Shown here in pieces: positions 1-8,700 of a stretch of 64,000 nt of DNA (the stretch's first letter is position 1; the number at the start of each line of letters is the position of its first letter). Source of the DNA: Erysipelotrichaceae bacterium (GTDB lineage Bacteria > Bacillota_I > Bacilli_A > Erysipelotrichales > Erysipelotrichaceae); the NCBI GenBank assembly GCA_017432005.1, contig JAFRKA010000014.1, forward strand, positions 1-64,000, written 5' to 3'. The position numbers and the translations under genes are program-made. Under the pieces are notes generated by a model, which did not search any database, was not told the origin of the DNA, and worked only from the letters and a program-made list of their open reading frames with translations.

Positions 1-91
1 CACTGCATCCGGCCTGTTCAGGCTTTTCAGTCCATACACCTTTCTTATAATCCTCAACACATTTCAGTTTGAATTTCCAGTCATACTTCAT
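1..91 (-). CDS. Start of an IS3-like transposase helix-turn-helix protein (partial)
   Basis: Reading the minus strand from an ATG at 91 gives an open frame of 30 codons that runs off the window edge. It begins MKYDWKFKLKCVEDYKKG and continues with WTEKPEQAG. A basic start with a KxxxVxxY pattern before a proline-containing turn is typical of the N-terminal helix-turn-helix of IS3-family OrfA-type transposases. A good ribosome site (AAGGAGG at about 100-106 on the plus coordinates) stands in front of the ATG. Only the first 30 residues are visible, so family and intactness cannot be settled. Confidence 0.5.
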   Translation of the reverse strand, partial: MKYDWKFKLKCVEDYKKGVWTEKPEQAGCS

Positions 92-124
92 TTAAAAACC
101 CTCCTTACTGGTTTGTCCAGTTTG

Positions 125-154
125 GAGGGTACATATCAGATCGTTGATACCCTC
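125..154. terminator. Hairpin between the transposase-like gene and pruA
   Basis: GAGGGTA (125-131) pairs perfectly with TACCCTC (148-154), and an inner TCA/TGA pair extends the stem. There is no long U-run on either side. It may be an insertion-sequence end structure or an operator rather than a true terminator. It overlaps the -35 side of the likely pruA promoter. Confidence 0.35.
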
Positions 155-184
155 TTGTCATAAATAATTGAGAAAAATTATAAT
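155..184 (+). promoter_or_regulatory. Probable pruA-rocD promoter
   Basis: TTGTCA (155-160), an 18-bp spacer and a perfect TATAAT (179-184) form a sigma-A type promoter. The expected start point near 191 leaves a leader of about 120 nt before the pruA ATG. The leader shows a short ATGTC/GACAT hairpin but nothing I recognise as a riboswitch. Confidence 0.5.
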
Positions 185-311
185 CATATTATGTAAATGT
201 CAGTATATCAGACATGGTCAGTCATCTTGTTTTTGTGATGGAAAGGATCCTGAAACTTCCTCACGAGAAACGGATTTTTTTGTTTTAATCATCAGTCAAA
301 AAGGAGGAATT

Positions 312-1940
312 ATGTCAAACGCTTATTTCACCATCGCTCGTCCTGAAAACGACGCATTCCACGCATATCTGAGCGGATCAAAAGAACGTGCAGAACTCAA
401 GGAAGAACTTGCCCGTCAGGCTGCGCAGGTCGTAAAGATCCCGCTGATCATCGGCGGTAAAGAGATCTATACGGAAAAGACTTTCAAGGTCACGATGCCG
501 CATGATCATGGTCATGTGATAGCCGAATGTTCGCTCGCCGGTGAAAAAGAACTGACGATGGCTGTGGATGCCGCACTGGCAGCCAAGAAAGCCTGGGAGG
601 AGATGCCCTGGGAACATCGTTCAGCCATCTTCTTAAAAGCTGCTGACATGATCACCGGTCCTTACCGCAAGGTATTGAATGCTGCGACGATGCTGGGACA
701 GTCCAAGACTGTCTTCCAGGCAGAGATCGATATCGCTGAATTGGCCGACTTCCTTCGTTTCGGTGTCTGGTCAGCTCAGGAGATCTTCAAGGATCAGCCG
801 GCTTCCATACCGGGTATCTGGGACCGTCAGGACTACCGTGCTTTAGACGGATTCATCTGTGCCATCACGCCGTTCAATTTCACTTCCATCGGCGGTAACC
901 TTCCGACAGCACCGGCGATCGTCGGCAATGTCGCCGTCTGGAAACCGTCCCGTACGGCCGTTCTGGCAAATTACTATTATATGAAACTGCTCATGAACTG
1001 CGGTCTTCCGGCCGGTGTCATCAATTTCGTGCCGTCTGAAGGAAGCGACGTAGGAAAATATGTCCTCTCCCGCAAGGAACTGGCAGGTTTCCATTTCACA
1101 GGTTCCACTGAAGTCTTCCAGGGCGTCTGGAAGCAGATCGGTGAGAATATATCATCTTACTGCAATTATCCGCGCATCGTCGGTGAGACAGGAGGCAAGG
1201 ATTTCATCTTCGCTCACAATAGTGCCGATATCCGTCCGCTGGCAGCGGCACTGATCCGCGGTTCCTTCGAGTATCAGGGTCAGAAATGTTCAGCCTGCTC
1301 ACGTGCTTTCATTCCTGAAAGCATCTGGCCTGAGGTCCTTTCGACCATGAAGGAGATGATGAAGGAAGTGAAGATGGGCGATGTTCAGGATTTCGATACT
1401 TTCCTGGCTGCCGTCATCGACAAGGCATCGTTTGAACGCTGCAGAGATTATCTCGACAGAGCAAAGAAGAGTCCGGATTGTCAGATCGTGATCGGCGGCG
1501 GATATGATGATTCCAAGGGCTGGTTCATTGAACCGACCGTCATCGTCTGTAAGAAGCCGGATTATGAATCGATGGTCAAAGAGATCTTCGGACCGATCCT
1601 TTCCGTATATGTCTATCCTGATTACAAACTGGAAGAGACGCTGAAGATCTGTGATGAGGCTTCTCCTTATGCTTTGACCGGTGCCGTATTCGGCCAGGAC
1701 CGTGAAGCTATCGTCATGATGGAAAAAGCACTCCTTCATGCGGAAGGAAATTTCTACATCAATGACAAGTGTACCGGTGCAGTCGTCGGTCAGCAGCCGT
1801 TCGGCGGTGCCCGTCAGTCCGGTACGAACGATAAAGCCGGTACGGTACTCAATATGATCCGCTGGATGTCTCCGCATTCCGTTAAGGAGACGTTCAATCC
1901 TTCTGACGCGATCGTTTATCCGTACATGTCAGAAAAGTAA
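312..1940 (+). CDS. pruA: L-glutamate gamma-semialdehyde (P5C) dehydrogenase
   Basis: Cytosolic aldehyde dehydrogenase that oxidises glutamate semialdehyde/1-pyrroline-5-carboxylate to glutamate with NAD. The 542-residue protein begins MSNAYFTIARPEND, like single-domain P5C dehydrogenases of the ALDH4 type. The catalytic cysteine lies in GQKCSACSR (about C326), the general-base glutamate in VGETGGKD (about E292), and the family signature PFGGARQSGTNDKAG is near the C-terminus. The frame stays open back to 168, but the ATG at 312 directly follows AAGGAGG and restores the family N-terminus, so I chose it. rocD follows after 21 bp, so the pair would interconvert ornithine and glutamate via the shared semialdehyde. 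Confidence 0.93.
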   Translation: MSNAYFTIARPENDAFHAYLSGSKERAELKEELARQAAQVVKIPLIIGGKEIYTEKTFKVTMPHDHGHVIAECSLAGEKELTMAVDAALAAKKAWEEMPWEHRSAIFLKAADMITGPYRKVLNAATMLGQSKTVFQAEIDIAELADFLRFGVWSAQEIFKDQPASIPGIWDRQDYRALDGFICAITPFNFTSIGGNLPTAPAIVGNVAVWKPSRTAVLANYYYMKLLMNCGLPAGVINFVPSEGSDVGKYVLSRKELAGFHFTGSTEVFQGVWKQIGENISSYCNYPRIVGETGGKDFIFAHNSADIRPLAAALIRGSFEYQGQKCSACSRAFIPESIWPEVLSTMKEMMKEVKMGDVQDFDTFLAAVIDKASFERCRDYLDRAKKSPDCQIVIGGGYDDSKGWFIEPTVIVCKKPDYESMVKEIFGPILSVYVYPDYKLEETLKICDEASPYALTGAVFGQDREAIVMMEKALLHAEGNFYINDKCTGAVVGQQPFGGARQSGTNDKAGTVLNMIRWMSPHSVKETFNPSDAIVYPYMSEK

Positions 1941-1961
1941 CAACAGAAGAAGGCAGTAACT

Positions 1962-3155
1962 ATGTATACATCAAAAGAAATAATCGAGAAAACGAACAGA
2001 TACGGTGCTCATAACTATGCACCGAAACCGGTCGTGATCGCCAAAGCTGAAGGAGCTGTCGTAACCGATCCGGAAGGGAAACAGTATTATGACATGCTGT
2101 CGGCCTATTCAGCACATAACTTCGGTCATCGTCATCCGGAGATCCTCGCTGCGGCCAAGGAACAGCTGGATAAATGTACACTGACCAGCCGTGCTTTTCA
2201 TTGCGAGAATCTTGGTGAATTCTACGAAAGTCTTAGCAGGCTGACGGGCAAGGACATGATCTTGCCGATGAACACCGGGGCAGAAGCAGTCGAGACGGCA
2301 CTGAAGACAGCACGTCTCTGGGGCAACCGCATCAAGGGTGTTGAGAACGGCAGACAGCAGATCATCACCTGTGCCGGCAACTTTCACGGGCGTACGATCG
2401 CGATCATCAGTTTTTCGACTGACCCGCTGGCCAGAGACGGCTACGGTCCGTACTGTCCGGGTTTCGTAACGATCCCTTATGGCGATGCGAAAGCACTCCG
2501 TGATGCCATCACACCGGATACCGTCGCTTTCCTGGCTGAACCGATCCAGGGCGAGGCTGGTATCATCGTCCCGCCTGATGGCTGGCTTAAGGAAGTCAGA
2601 GAGATCTGTACAGAAAACAATATTCTGTTCCTGGCAGATGAGGTCCAGACCGGATTTGCCCGTACGGGCGATATGTTCGCCTGCTGGCATGAAGATGTGA
2701 TCCCGGATATCTACATCATGGGCAAGGCTCTCGGTGGCGGTGTCATGCCGTTATCAGCGATCGCCGCCAATGAAGATATCCTCGGTCTGTACACACCTGG
2801 TTCTCACGGTTCCACCTTCGGCGGCAATCCTTTGGCCTGTGCCTGTGGCATCAAGGCGATCGAGATCGTTCAGCGTGATGACTATCCGAAAATAGCACGT
2901 GAGAAGGGAAAGCATTTCATGGACGGTCTGAAGAAGATCAATAACCCGGAGATCAAAGAGATCCGCGGCCGCGGCATGATGGTTGGAGTCGAATTCTACA
3001 GTGATGCCTTTGATTACGTCAAGGCCTGCATCCATGAGGGCGTTTTGTGCAAGGAGACTCATGATCACACGATTCGTTTTGCACCGCCGATCCCTATCTC
3101 CTATGAGCAGTTGGATGATGCTCTGGAGAGGATCACGAGGGCATTAAGCAAATAA
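1962..3155 (+). CDS. rocD: Ornithine--oxo-acid aminotransferase
   Basis: PLP-dependent class III aminotransferase that moves the delta-amino group of ornithine to 2-oxoglutarate, giving glutamate semialdehyde, the substrate of the pruA product just upstream. The 397 residues match the usual family length. The PLP lysine is about K255 in MGKALGGGVMP, the PLP-contacting aspartate sits in LADEVQTGFARTG, and HNFGHRHPEI and GSHGSTFGGNPLA are family motifs. An AGAAGG ribosome site precedes the ATG, and the gene is close enough to pruA to be co-transcribed. Confidence 0.94.
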   Translation: MYTSKEIIEKTNRYGAHNYAPKPVVIAKAEGAVVTDPEGKQYYDMLSAYSAHNFGHRHPEILAAAKEQLDKCTLTSRAFHCENLGEFYESLSRLTGKDMILPMNTGAEAVETALKTARLWGNRIKGVENGRQQIITCAGNFHGRTIAIISFSTDPLARDGYGPYCPGFVTIPYGDAKALRDAITPDTVAFLAEPIQGEAGIIVPPDGWLKEVREICTENNILFLADEVQTGFARTGDMFACWHEDVIPDIYIMGKALGGGVMPLSAIAANEDILGLYTPGSHGSTFGGNPLACACGIKAIEIVQRDDYPKIAREKGKHFMDGLKKINNPEIKEIRGRGMMVGVEFYSDAFDYVKACIHEGVLCKETHDHTIRFAPPIPISYEQLDDALERITRALSK

Positions 3156-3205
3156 GTATCCCTGTGATCACAGATGTATCAGGAGGATCTTTGAGGAAGA
3201 AAAAT

Positions 3206-3427
3206 ATGAAAAAAGCTTTACTGGTTGCAGGTATCGTGATGATCATTGCCTGTGTATTATCTATGATATATGCCGGACTGAATCTGTTCGGATACTATCG
3301 TGTACTTGACGGATCAGCTTCCCTGTACAGGAGGCTACATGATACCGCGATAACTTTCGGGATCATTGCTCTTGTTCTGGGACTGATCGGAACAGTATGC
3401 CTGGTGATCCGTTCCAGAATCAGTTAG
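3206..3427 (+). CDS. Small two-helix membrane protein
   Basis: A 73-residue protein of unknown function. It starts MKKALLVAGIVMI, with one hydrophobic helix at about residues 4-28 and a second at about 48-68, joined by a polar loop containing YYRVLDGSASLYRR. The open frame extends upstream to 3164. The ATG at 3206, just after GAGGAAG, gives a sensible membrane-protein start. A TTG at 3191 behind AGGAGG is the alternative. It lies about 50 bp after rocD and ends before a strong terminator, so it may be the last gene of that unit. Confidence 0.6.
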   Translation: MKKALLVAGIVMIIACVLSMIYAGLNLFGYYRVLDGSASLYRRLHDTAITFGIIALVLGLIGTVCLVIRSRIS

Positions 3428-3459
3428 TTTAAAGAAAACAGATATATCATGATCAGCAG

Positions 3460-3483
3460 AAAGGCGCTAACAGCGCCTTTTTT
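3460..3483 (+). terminator. Intrinsic terminator
   Basis: AAAGGCGCT pairs with AGCGCCTTT around a 3-nt loop and is followed by a T-run. It ends the pruA-rocD-small membrane protein unit. Confidence 0.85.
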
Positions 3484-3561
3484 CGTTATTTTGTCTGAAT
3501 TCAGTTAGAGTTCACATTTCTTTACTATGATAGAAAACGGTTGAAAAAAAGGAGCTGCGAA

Positions 3562-4254
3562 ATGGAACAGGAAAAGCATTATCGTCACGAACTGAAATAT
3601 GCCATACCTTATGCGGAATATGTTGCCATGCGTAACAGACTTCGTACAGTCATGAAGCAAGATCCTCATGTATCTGCAGACGGACTGTACAGAATCAGAA
3701 GTGTCTACTTCGACAACAGTGATGACAAAGCACTGCTGGAAAAGGTCAACGGCATCGCCAAGCGGGAGAAGTTCCGTATCCGCTACTACAATGATGATCT
3801 CTCGTTCATTACTCTGGAAAAGAAGATGAAGATCAATGATCTGTGTCTGAAATACGATGCGACGATCAGTGAAGAAGAATTCCGGAAGATCATGAAGGGA
3901 GATTATGAATGGATGAAGGAGTATCCTGATGAACTGGTCAGAGAATTCTATGCGAAGATCAGATATCAGCTCCTCAGACCTAAAGTGCTGGTATCTTACG
4001 TCAGAGAACCTTATATCTTCGCCGCAGGCAATGTCCGGGTCACCTTTGATTCAAAGATCCGTACCAGTCTCTTCCGTCAGGATCTGCTTAGTGAAGAGAT
4101 TAATGATATAAGTGCGACGGAAACACCGCAGGATATGTTTCTGGAAATTAAATATGATGCCTTTCTGCCTGAAATAATTCAGGATCTGATACAGGTAAAA
4201 GGAATGAGACAGCAGGCTTTCTCAAAATACGGTGCCTGCCGGACATTCGGTTGA
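3562..4254 (+). CDS. VTC-domain polyphosphate polymerase-like protein
   Basis: A 230-residue protein of the VTC domain family, the tunnel-fold enzymes whose eukaryotic member (Vtc4) makes polyphosphate. Visible motifs are RHELKYAIPYAEY near the N-terminus, RIRSVYFDN, KFRIRYYN, the basic LEKKMK strand and MFLEIKYD, which supply the charged tunnel residues. The ATG at 3562 follows AAAAGGAGC. An in-frame TTG at 3541 is less likely. A DUF4956 membrane protein and a CotH kinase protein follow, a conserved trio in Firmicutes, which suggests a cell-surface or polyphosphate-linked role. The exact product is inferred from the family. Confidence 0.82.
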   Translation: MEQEKHYRHELKYAIPYAEYVAMRNRLRTVMKQDPHVSADGLYRIRSVYFDNSDDKALLEKVNGIAKREKFRIRYYNDDLSFITLEKKMKINDLCLKYDATISEEEFRKIMKGDYEWMKEYPDELVREFYAKIRYQLLRPKVLVSYVREPYIFAAGNVRVTFDSKIRTSLFRQDLLSEEINDISATETPQDMFLEIKYDAFLPEIIQDLIQVKGMRQQAFSKYGACRTFG

Positions 4255-4286
4255 TAAATGTTTGTTAAATATGGGGGAAAAATAAA

Positions 4287-4958
4287 ATGACATTCAGTGA
4301 TATTTTCAAATCAAGTTTTCTGGAGAGCGTTACCGAGTTCTCAGTGATCGATACGCTGATCGGCATGCTGTTTGCGCTGGTCATCGGTCTGTACATCTTC
4401 CTGATCTACAAGAAGACGTTCAGCGGTATCATGTATTCTACCGGTTTTGCGATGACCCTGGTCGGCCTTTCACTGGTAACGACGCTGGTCATCATGGCCG
4501 TTACATCCAATGTCGTACTGTCATTAGGTATGGTCGGTGCTCTGTCGATCGTCCGTTTCCGTACAGCGATCAAGGAACCGATGGAGATCGTCTTCCTGTT
4601 CTGGGCTCTGGCTGTCGGTATCGTCATCGGTGCCGGTATGATCCCATTGGCTGTCATCGGTTCAGTGATCATCGGTCTGATCCTGGTCATCTTCTCCAGT
4701 CAGAAATTCCACAATATACCTTATATCCTGATCGTCAGCTGTGCTGATGAAAAAGCTGAGCAGGAAGCCATGAACGTTATCGAAAAGTCCGTTGACAAGT
4801 TCATCATCAAATCGAAGACCGTCAACAACGCCGGTATCGAACTGACAGCTGAGATCAGAGTGAAAGATGATTCGACCGGTTTCGTCAACAGCGTCAATGA
4901 TGTTAATGGCGTATCCGGTGCTACCCTTGTGACCTTTAACGGGGAATACATGGCCTAA
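4287..4958 (+). CDS. DUF4956 family membrane protein
   Basis: A 223-residue protein with about four hydrophobic helices in residues 20-130, then a soluble alpha/beta C-terminal domain (about 140-223). The segment SLGMVGALSIVRFRTAIKEP is the conserved core of DUF4956. Its function is not established. The family is repeatedly found between a VTC polyphosphate polymerase and a CotH kinase gene, as here. The ATG follows a GGGGGAAAA ribosome site, and the stop lies 15 bp before the CotH gene, consistent with one operon. Confidence 0.82.
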   Translation: MTFSDIFKSSFLESVTEFSVIDTLIGMLFALVIGLYIFLIYKKTFSGIMYSTGFAMTLVGLSLVTTLVIMAVTSNVVLSLGMVGALSIVRFRTAIKEPMEIVFLFWALAVGIVIGAGMIPLAVIGSVIIGLILVIFSSQKFHNIPYILIVSCADEKAEQEAMNVIEKSVDKFIIKSKTVNNAGIELTAEIRVKDDSTGFVNSVNDVNGVSGATLVTFNGEYMA

Positions 4959-4973
4959 AAGGAGGCAGCGATT

Positions 4974-6989
4974 ATGGCTGCAAACAGACATATTTCCAAA
5001 ATAATAATCGCGCTTACGGCCATTGCTGTCCTGCTGTGTTTCCTGGCTATCGGTTATGCTGACAAGCTGAATAAACTGTTTGGAGGCAGCAGTGTCACGA
5101 TGGAATATGAATCCAAACTGTTCAATACTGATGAGGTCATCAGTATCGATATACAGATGGATGAGGACGAATGGGAAAAGATGCTGGCGAATGCCTCATC
5201 TGAAGAGTATTACGTCTGCGATGTCGTGATCAACGGCAAGAAGATCAGAAATGTCGCCATCAGGCCTAAAGGCAATACCAGTCTTTCCGCGATCATGATG
5301 GATCCTGATTCCGACCGTTTCTCTCTGAAACTGGAATTCGATCACTTTGTGGACGGACAGACGTGCTTCGGTCTCGATAAGCTGATCCTGAACAACAATT
5401 ATGCTGATGCCACCAACATGAAGGAGGCCATCATCTATGATATGTTCCAGTATCTGGGAGCTGATGCATCCTTATATAATTACGCGGAAGTATCAGTAAA
5501 CGGTGAATACTGGGGCGTCTATCTGGCACTGGAAGGTGTCGAACAGAGCTTCATGTTACGAAACTATGGCACACAGGACGGCGAACTTTATAAGCCTGAT
5601 ACGATGGAGATGGGCGGCGGAAGCAGTTCTTCCTCATCAGGTCCTTCGATGCCTGGCATGAGCTTCCCTTCAGGAGGCGGCTCAGGTTTCGGCGGCATGA
5701 CTCCTCCGTCAGGTGATTTCCCTTCAGACGGCAACTTCGAGATGCCGGAAGGAAGTTTTCCTGGAAATGGGGAAAGACCTGAAGGCAACGGTTTCAACTT
5801 CAATGGTGGAGGAAGACCGGATGGTGAGAGCGAAGGTGATCCTTCTTCCAGCGGTTTCCCTAGTGGCGAAAAACCGGAAGGCTTCAGCTTCAGCGGTGAA
5901 GGAAGATCGGAAGGCGGCTTCAGCTTTGACAGCGAAAACATGCCTGATATGGGTGATTTCGATCCATCCGAAATGGGTGGCGGATTCTCCATGGGTGGCA
6001 ATGGTGGCGCCAATCTGAATTATACTGATGATGATCTCGACAGTTATTCAACGATCTGGGAAGCCGAGATCACCGGCACCAGCAAAAACGATCACCGTCG
6101 GGTAGTAACTGCTTTAAAGAATATTTCTGAAGGAAATGATCTGGAGAAATATCTCGATGTCGACAATGTTCTGAAATACATGGCTGTGCATACCTTCGCG
6201 GTCAATATGGACTCGCTTTCAGGATCGATGTCGCACAACTACTATCTCTATGAATATGACGGTCAGCTCAACATCCTGCCTTGGGACTATAATCTGTCCT
6301 TAGGCGGCATGTCCATGAACAGCAACAATACCGGTACGGATATCGTCAATGATGCGATCGATACACCATTCTCCGGAACGAAGTTCTTTGATTCCTTGCT
6401 GGAAAACGATGAGTATAGAGAAAGATATCATGAGTATCTGCAGCAGCTGGTCGATGAGTATGTGAACGGCGGACGCTTCGATGAAGTATACAGCCGGATC
6501 AGAAATCAGATCGATGAGCTGGTCAAGAACGACCCTACAGCGTTCTTCAGCTATGAGGAATATGATAAGGCAACAGGTATCCTGTATGAGATCATAAAAC
6601 TGCGTGCTGAAAGTATCGACGGTCAGATCAAGGGTACGATTCCTTCAACAGATGCCGGACAGCGTGAGGATTCATCTGCACTGATCGATGCATCGCATCT
6701 TGATGTCTCGGCGATGGGTGAATTCGATATGGGCGGTTTCTCCGATAGAGACTCTGATGAGGATCCTGATTCTGAAGAAGGAGGCAGACCGGAAATGGGA
6801 GGCTTTGATTTCTCGAATATGGATTTCCCGTTTGACGGAGAAAGGCCTTCGGCAGACGGCATGATGCCATCCTTCGGCAATCAGTACGGAGGAATATCGA
6901 AGATAAAGAATCTGCTTGTCTTCGGTGCCTGCCTGCTCGGCATGCTGGTGGCACTGTTCATCGTAAAGCGAAATAAACGGGTTAAATAA
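4974..6989 (+). CDS. CotH kinase family membrane-anchored protein with a Gly/Ser/Pro-rich insert
   Basis: A 671-residue protein. The CotH family comprises atypical protein kinases first known for phosphorylating spore coat proteins. An N-terminal signal anchor (about residues 10-28), the CotH fold (YAEVSVNGEYWGVYLALEGVE, and later LPWDYNLSLGGM, the metal/active-site region) and a C-terminal helix followed by KRNKRVK are visible. Between about residues 205 and 350 the kinase fold is interrupted by a low-complexity stretch rich in Gly, Ser, Pro, Met and Glu with repeated PEG/FSF units. A second such patch lies at about 590-640. The protein is probably exported and anchored at both ends. It is the third gene of the VTC-DUF4956-CotH operon. 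Confidence 0.82.
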   Translation: MAANRHISKIIIALTAIAVLLCFLAIGYADKLNKLFGGSSVTMEYESKLFNTDEVISIDIQMDEDEWEKMLANASSEEYYVCDVVINGKKIRNVAIRPKGNTSLSAIMMDPDSDRFSLKLEFDHFVDGQTCFGLDKLILNNNYADATNMKEAIIYDMFQYLGADASLYNYAEVSVNGEYWGVYLALEGVEQSFMLRNYGTQDGELYKPDTMEMGGGSSSSSSGPSMPGMSFPSGGGSGFGGMTPPSGDFPSDGNFEMPEGSFPGNGERPEGNGFNFNGGGRPDGESEGDPSSSGFPSGEKPEGFSFSGEGRSEGGFSFDSENMPDMGDFDPSEMGGGFSMGGNGGANLNYTDDDLDSYSTIWEAEITGTSKNDHRRVVTALKNISEGNDLEKYLDVDNVLKYMAVHTFAVNMDSLSGSMSHNYYLYEYDGQLNILPWDYNLSLGGMSMNSNNTGTDIVNDAIDTPFSGTKFFDSLLENDEYRERYHEYLQQLVDEYVNGGRFDEVYSRIRNQIDELVKNDPTAFFSYEEYDKATGILYEIIKLRAESIDGQIKGTIPSTDAGQREDSSALIDASHLDVSAMGEFDMGGFSDRDSDEDPDSEEGGRPEMGGFDFSNMDFPFDGERPSADGMMPSFGNQYGGISKIKNLLVFGACLLGMLVALFIVKRNKRVK

Positions 6990-7000
6990 TATACTGATTA

Positions 7001-7026
7001 GAGACTGTTATGACAGTCTCTTTTTT
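7001..7026 (+). terminator. Intrinsic terminator
   Basis: GAGACTGT and ACAGTCTC pair around a TATG loop and are followed by six T. It closes the VTC-DUF4956-CotH operon. Confidence 0.88.
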
Positions 7027-7115
7027 GTTGAAACTATAAGTAACAGGAATGAGAAGACCCGGTTATGTATAATAAAGGAAAGATAAGTTCCAAACAGATA
7101 AAGGGGGAAAACGAT

Positions 7116-7895
7116 ATGATCAAGATCGAGATGACGATGCGTTCAGCAGTGCTGGATATGGACTGCAAGCTGGAGATGCTTCTGCCGGAAAACAGGAAGA
7201 AGACAGAAGATCTGAGAGGAAAGAAGTATCCTGTTCTTTATGTGCTGCACGGCATGAAGGATGACTGCAGTTCCTGGATCGATATGAGCAATATCAAGCT
7301 GGTGTGCAGAGATCTTGATCTGATTGTGGTCTTTCCGTCCGTCACCAATTCTTCCTATGCAGATATGAAGTACGGTTATGATTACTATACCTATGTCACG
7401 GAAGAACTGCCGCTGAAACTGAAGAACTATTTCCCGATCAGTGACAGAAGAGAAGATACCTTCATCATGGGTGAAAGTATGGGCGGTTACGGGACTCTGA
7501 AGATCGCACTGAACAATCCGGATAAATACGCCAAAGCTGTCTGCCTTTCCGGTCCAAATATCGTTGATTTCCTGGATTATGACAGTAAAGTCACCAAAGC
7601 CAATTTCGGTTCAAGGGAGGAAGTCGAAGGAAGTCACAATGATCTCTGCAAAGTCGTTGATGATCTTAAGGCATATGGAGGTGAGCTTCCTGAACTGGCT
7701 TTCTATTGCGGAACAGAGGACTTTGTCTATGAGGGTTGCCGCAAGATGGCTGATTATGTGAAAGAGAATCTTCCGGCGATGAGAGTGGAAGAAGGATACT
7801 GGAAGGGTGAACATAATTTCTTTTTCTGGAACGAAGCCGTTCCCAAAGCTTTACAGTTCTTCGGCTTTGAGGTAAAGGGAAACAGTATCATCTGA
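7116..7895 (+). CDS. Alpha/beta-hydrolase esterase (EstA/FrmB-like)
   Basis: A 259-residue serine esterase of the tributyrin esterase/S-formylglutathione hydrolase type. The nucleophile elbow is GESMGGYG. YPVLYVLHGMKDDCSSW carries the oxyanion-hole region. An acidic residue in YCGTEDFVYE and the histidine in GEHNFFFW complete the likely triad. There is no signal peptide, so it is cytosolic. The ATG at 7116 lies behind AAAGGGGG. The longer open frame from 7065 has no ribosome site and adds a segment unlike the family. The natural substrate cannot be told from sequence. Confidence 0.82.
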   Translation: MIKIEMTMRSAVLDMDCKLEMLLPENRKKTEDLRGKKYPVLYVLHGMKDDCSSWIDMSNIKLVCRDLDLIVVFPSVTNSSYADMKYGYDYYTYVTEELPLKLKNYFPISDRREDTFIMGESMGGYGTLKIALNNPDKYAKAVCLSGPNIVDFLDYDSKVTKANFGSREEVEGSHNDLCKVVDDLKAYGGELPELAFYCGTEDFVYEGCRKMADYVKENLPAMRVEEGYWKGEHNFFFWNEAVPKALQFFGFEVKGNSII

Positions 7896-7916
7896 TTATA
7901 AAAGAAGGGAATAAAC

Positions 7917-8681
7917 ATGATTACAGAGTCGTTTGATGACAGATCGCCTGCGAAGATAAATCCGCATATAAAAGAAAACAGAATAAAAACAGAGGCTGTG
8001 ATCTTTACATTTTCATATGTTGTTGAGAAGTATGTCATCGAGAATTATCAGTGCGAGAAGGTCGGAGAACTGAAGATAGCTCACGGGTCGACTGATGTCT
8101 ATTGTTTTGATCATCAGGGAAAGAAGTATGGTTTCTATAAGACCTGGGTCGGAGCTCCATCCTGTGTCGCAACCGTAGAGGAAGTACTGACGATCCTGGA
8201 TACGGACAAAGTGATCCATTTCGGCGGAGCCGGCTGTCTTGATAAAGAGATCGCCAGAGGAAAAGTGATGATACCGACTGAAGCATATCGCGATGAAGGC
8301 ACATCATATCACTATGCTCCAGCATCGGACTACATCAGGATCAGGAATGCGGATATAGTTGCTTCCTGCATGGAAGAAAACGGGATCCCGTACGTCATGG
8401 GCAAGACCTGGACGACGGATGCGTTCTACAGGGAGACATTGAACAACTTTGAGAAGCACAAGGCTGACGGCTGTATTTCCGTGGAGATGGAAGGTTCTGC
8501 TGTTCAGGCAGTATGCGATTTCAGAGGCGTGGAAGTTTATATGTTTTTCACCGGTGGCGATCTGCTGGATGCACCGGAATGGACGAACAGAAAAGAGAAG
8601 GGTCAGATCAGGGATACTCAGCACGATTCAGGACATTTTGAAATAGCACTGAGACTTGCGGAATACGTTTCAGATCGCTGA
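7917..8681 (+). CDS. Nucleoside phosphorylase
   Basis: A 254-residue member of the PNP/UDP phosphorylase family, which cleaves nucleosides with phosphate for base and pentose salvage. Visible are the glycine-rich phosphate-site strand HFGGAGCLD, the GTSYHYAP segment, and CISVEMEGSAVQAV, where VEMEGSA is the ribose-binding signature, followed by FFTGGDLLDAPEW. The N-terminus carries about 25 extra residues compared with typical uridine phosphorylases. It starts 21 bp after the esterase with AGAAGGG in front. Base specificity (uridine-like versus purine) is uncertain. Confidence 0.8.
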   Translation: MITESFDDRSPAKINPHIKENRIKTEAVIFTFSYVVEKYVIENYQCEKVGELKIAHGSTDVYCFDHQGKKYGFYKTWVGAPSCVATVEEVLTILDTDKVIHFGGAGCLDKEIARGKVMIPTEAYRDEGTSYHYAPASDYIRIRNADIVASCMEENGIPYVMGKTWTTDAFYRETLNNFEKHKADGCISVEMEGSAVQAVCDFRGVEVYMFFTGGDLLDAPEWTNRKEKGQIRDTQHDSGHFEIALRLAEYVSDR

Positions 8682-8700
8682 ACATTTCAGTCAGAGAATA

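Noticed and set aside
168..311. Upstream extension of the pruA frame
   Set aside because: It lacks a ribosome site, whereas ATG 312 follows AAGGAGG and gives the family N-terminus.
1299..1877. Long open frame on the strand opposite pruA
   Set aside because: It is the antisense shadow of a well-supported coding frame, with no ribosome site or recognisable protein.
5700..6000. Repeated Gly/Ser codons as a possible CRISPR or tandem repeat array
   Set aside because: The units are irregular in length and spacing and stay in the CotH reading frame. No CRISPR-type repeat-spacer pattern is found anywhere in the window.
5588..6013. Proline/leucine-rich minus-strand frame opposite the CotH insert
   Set aside because: It mirrors the repetitive Gly/Ser/Glu codons of the CotH gene and has no start signals.
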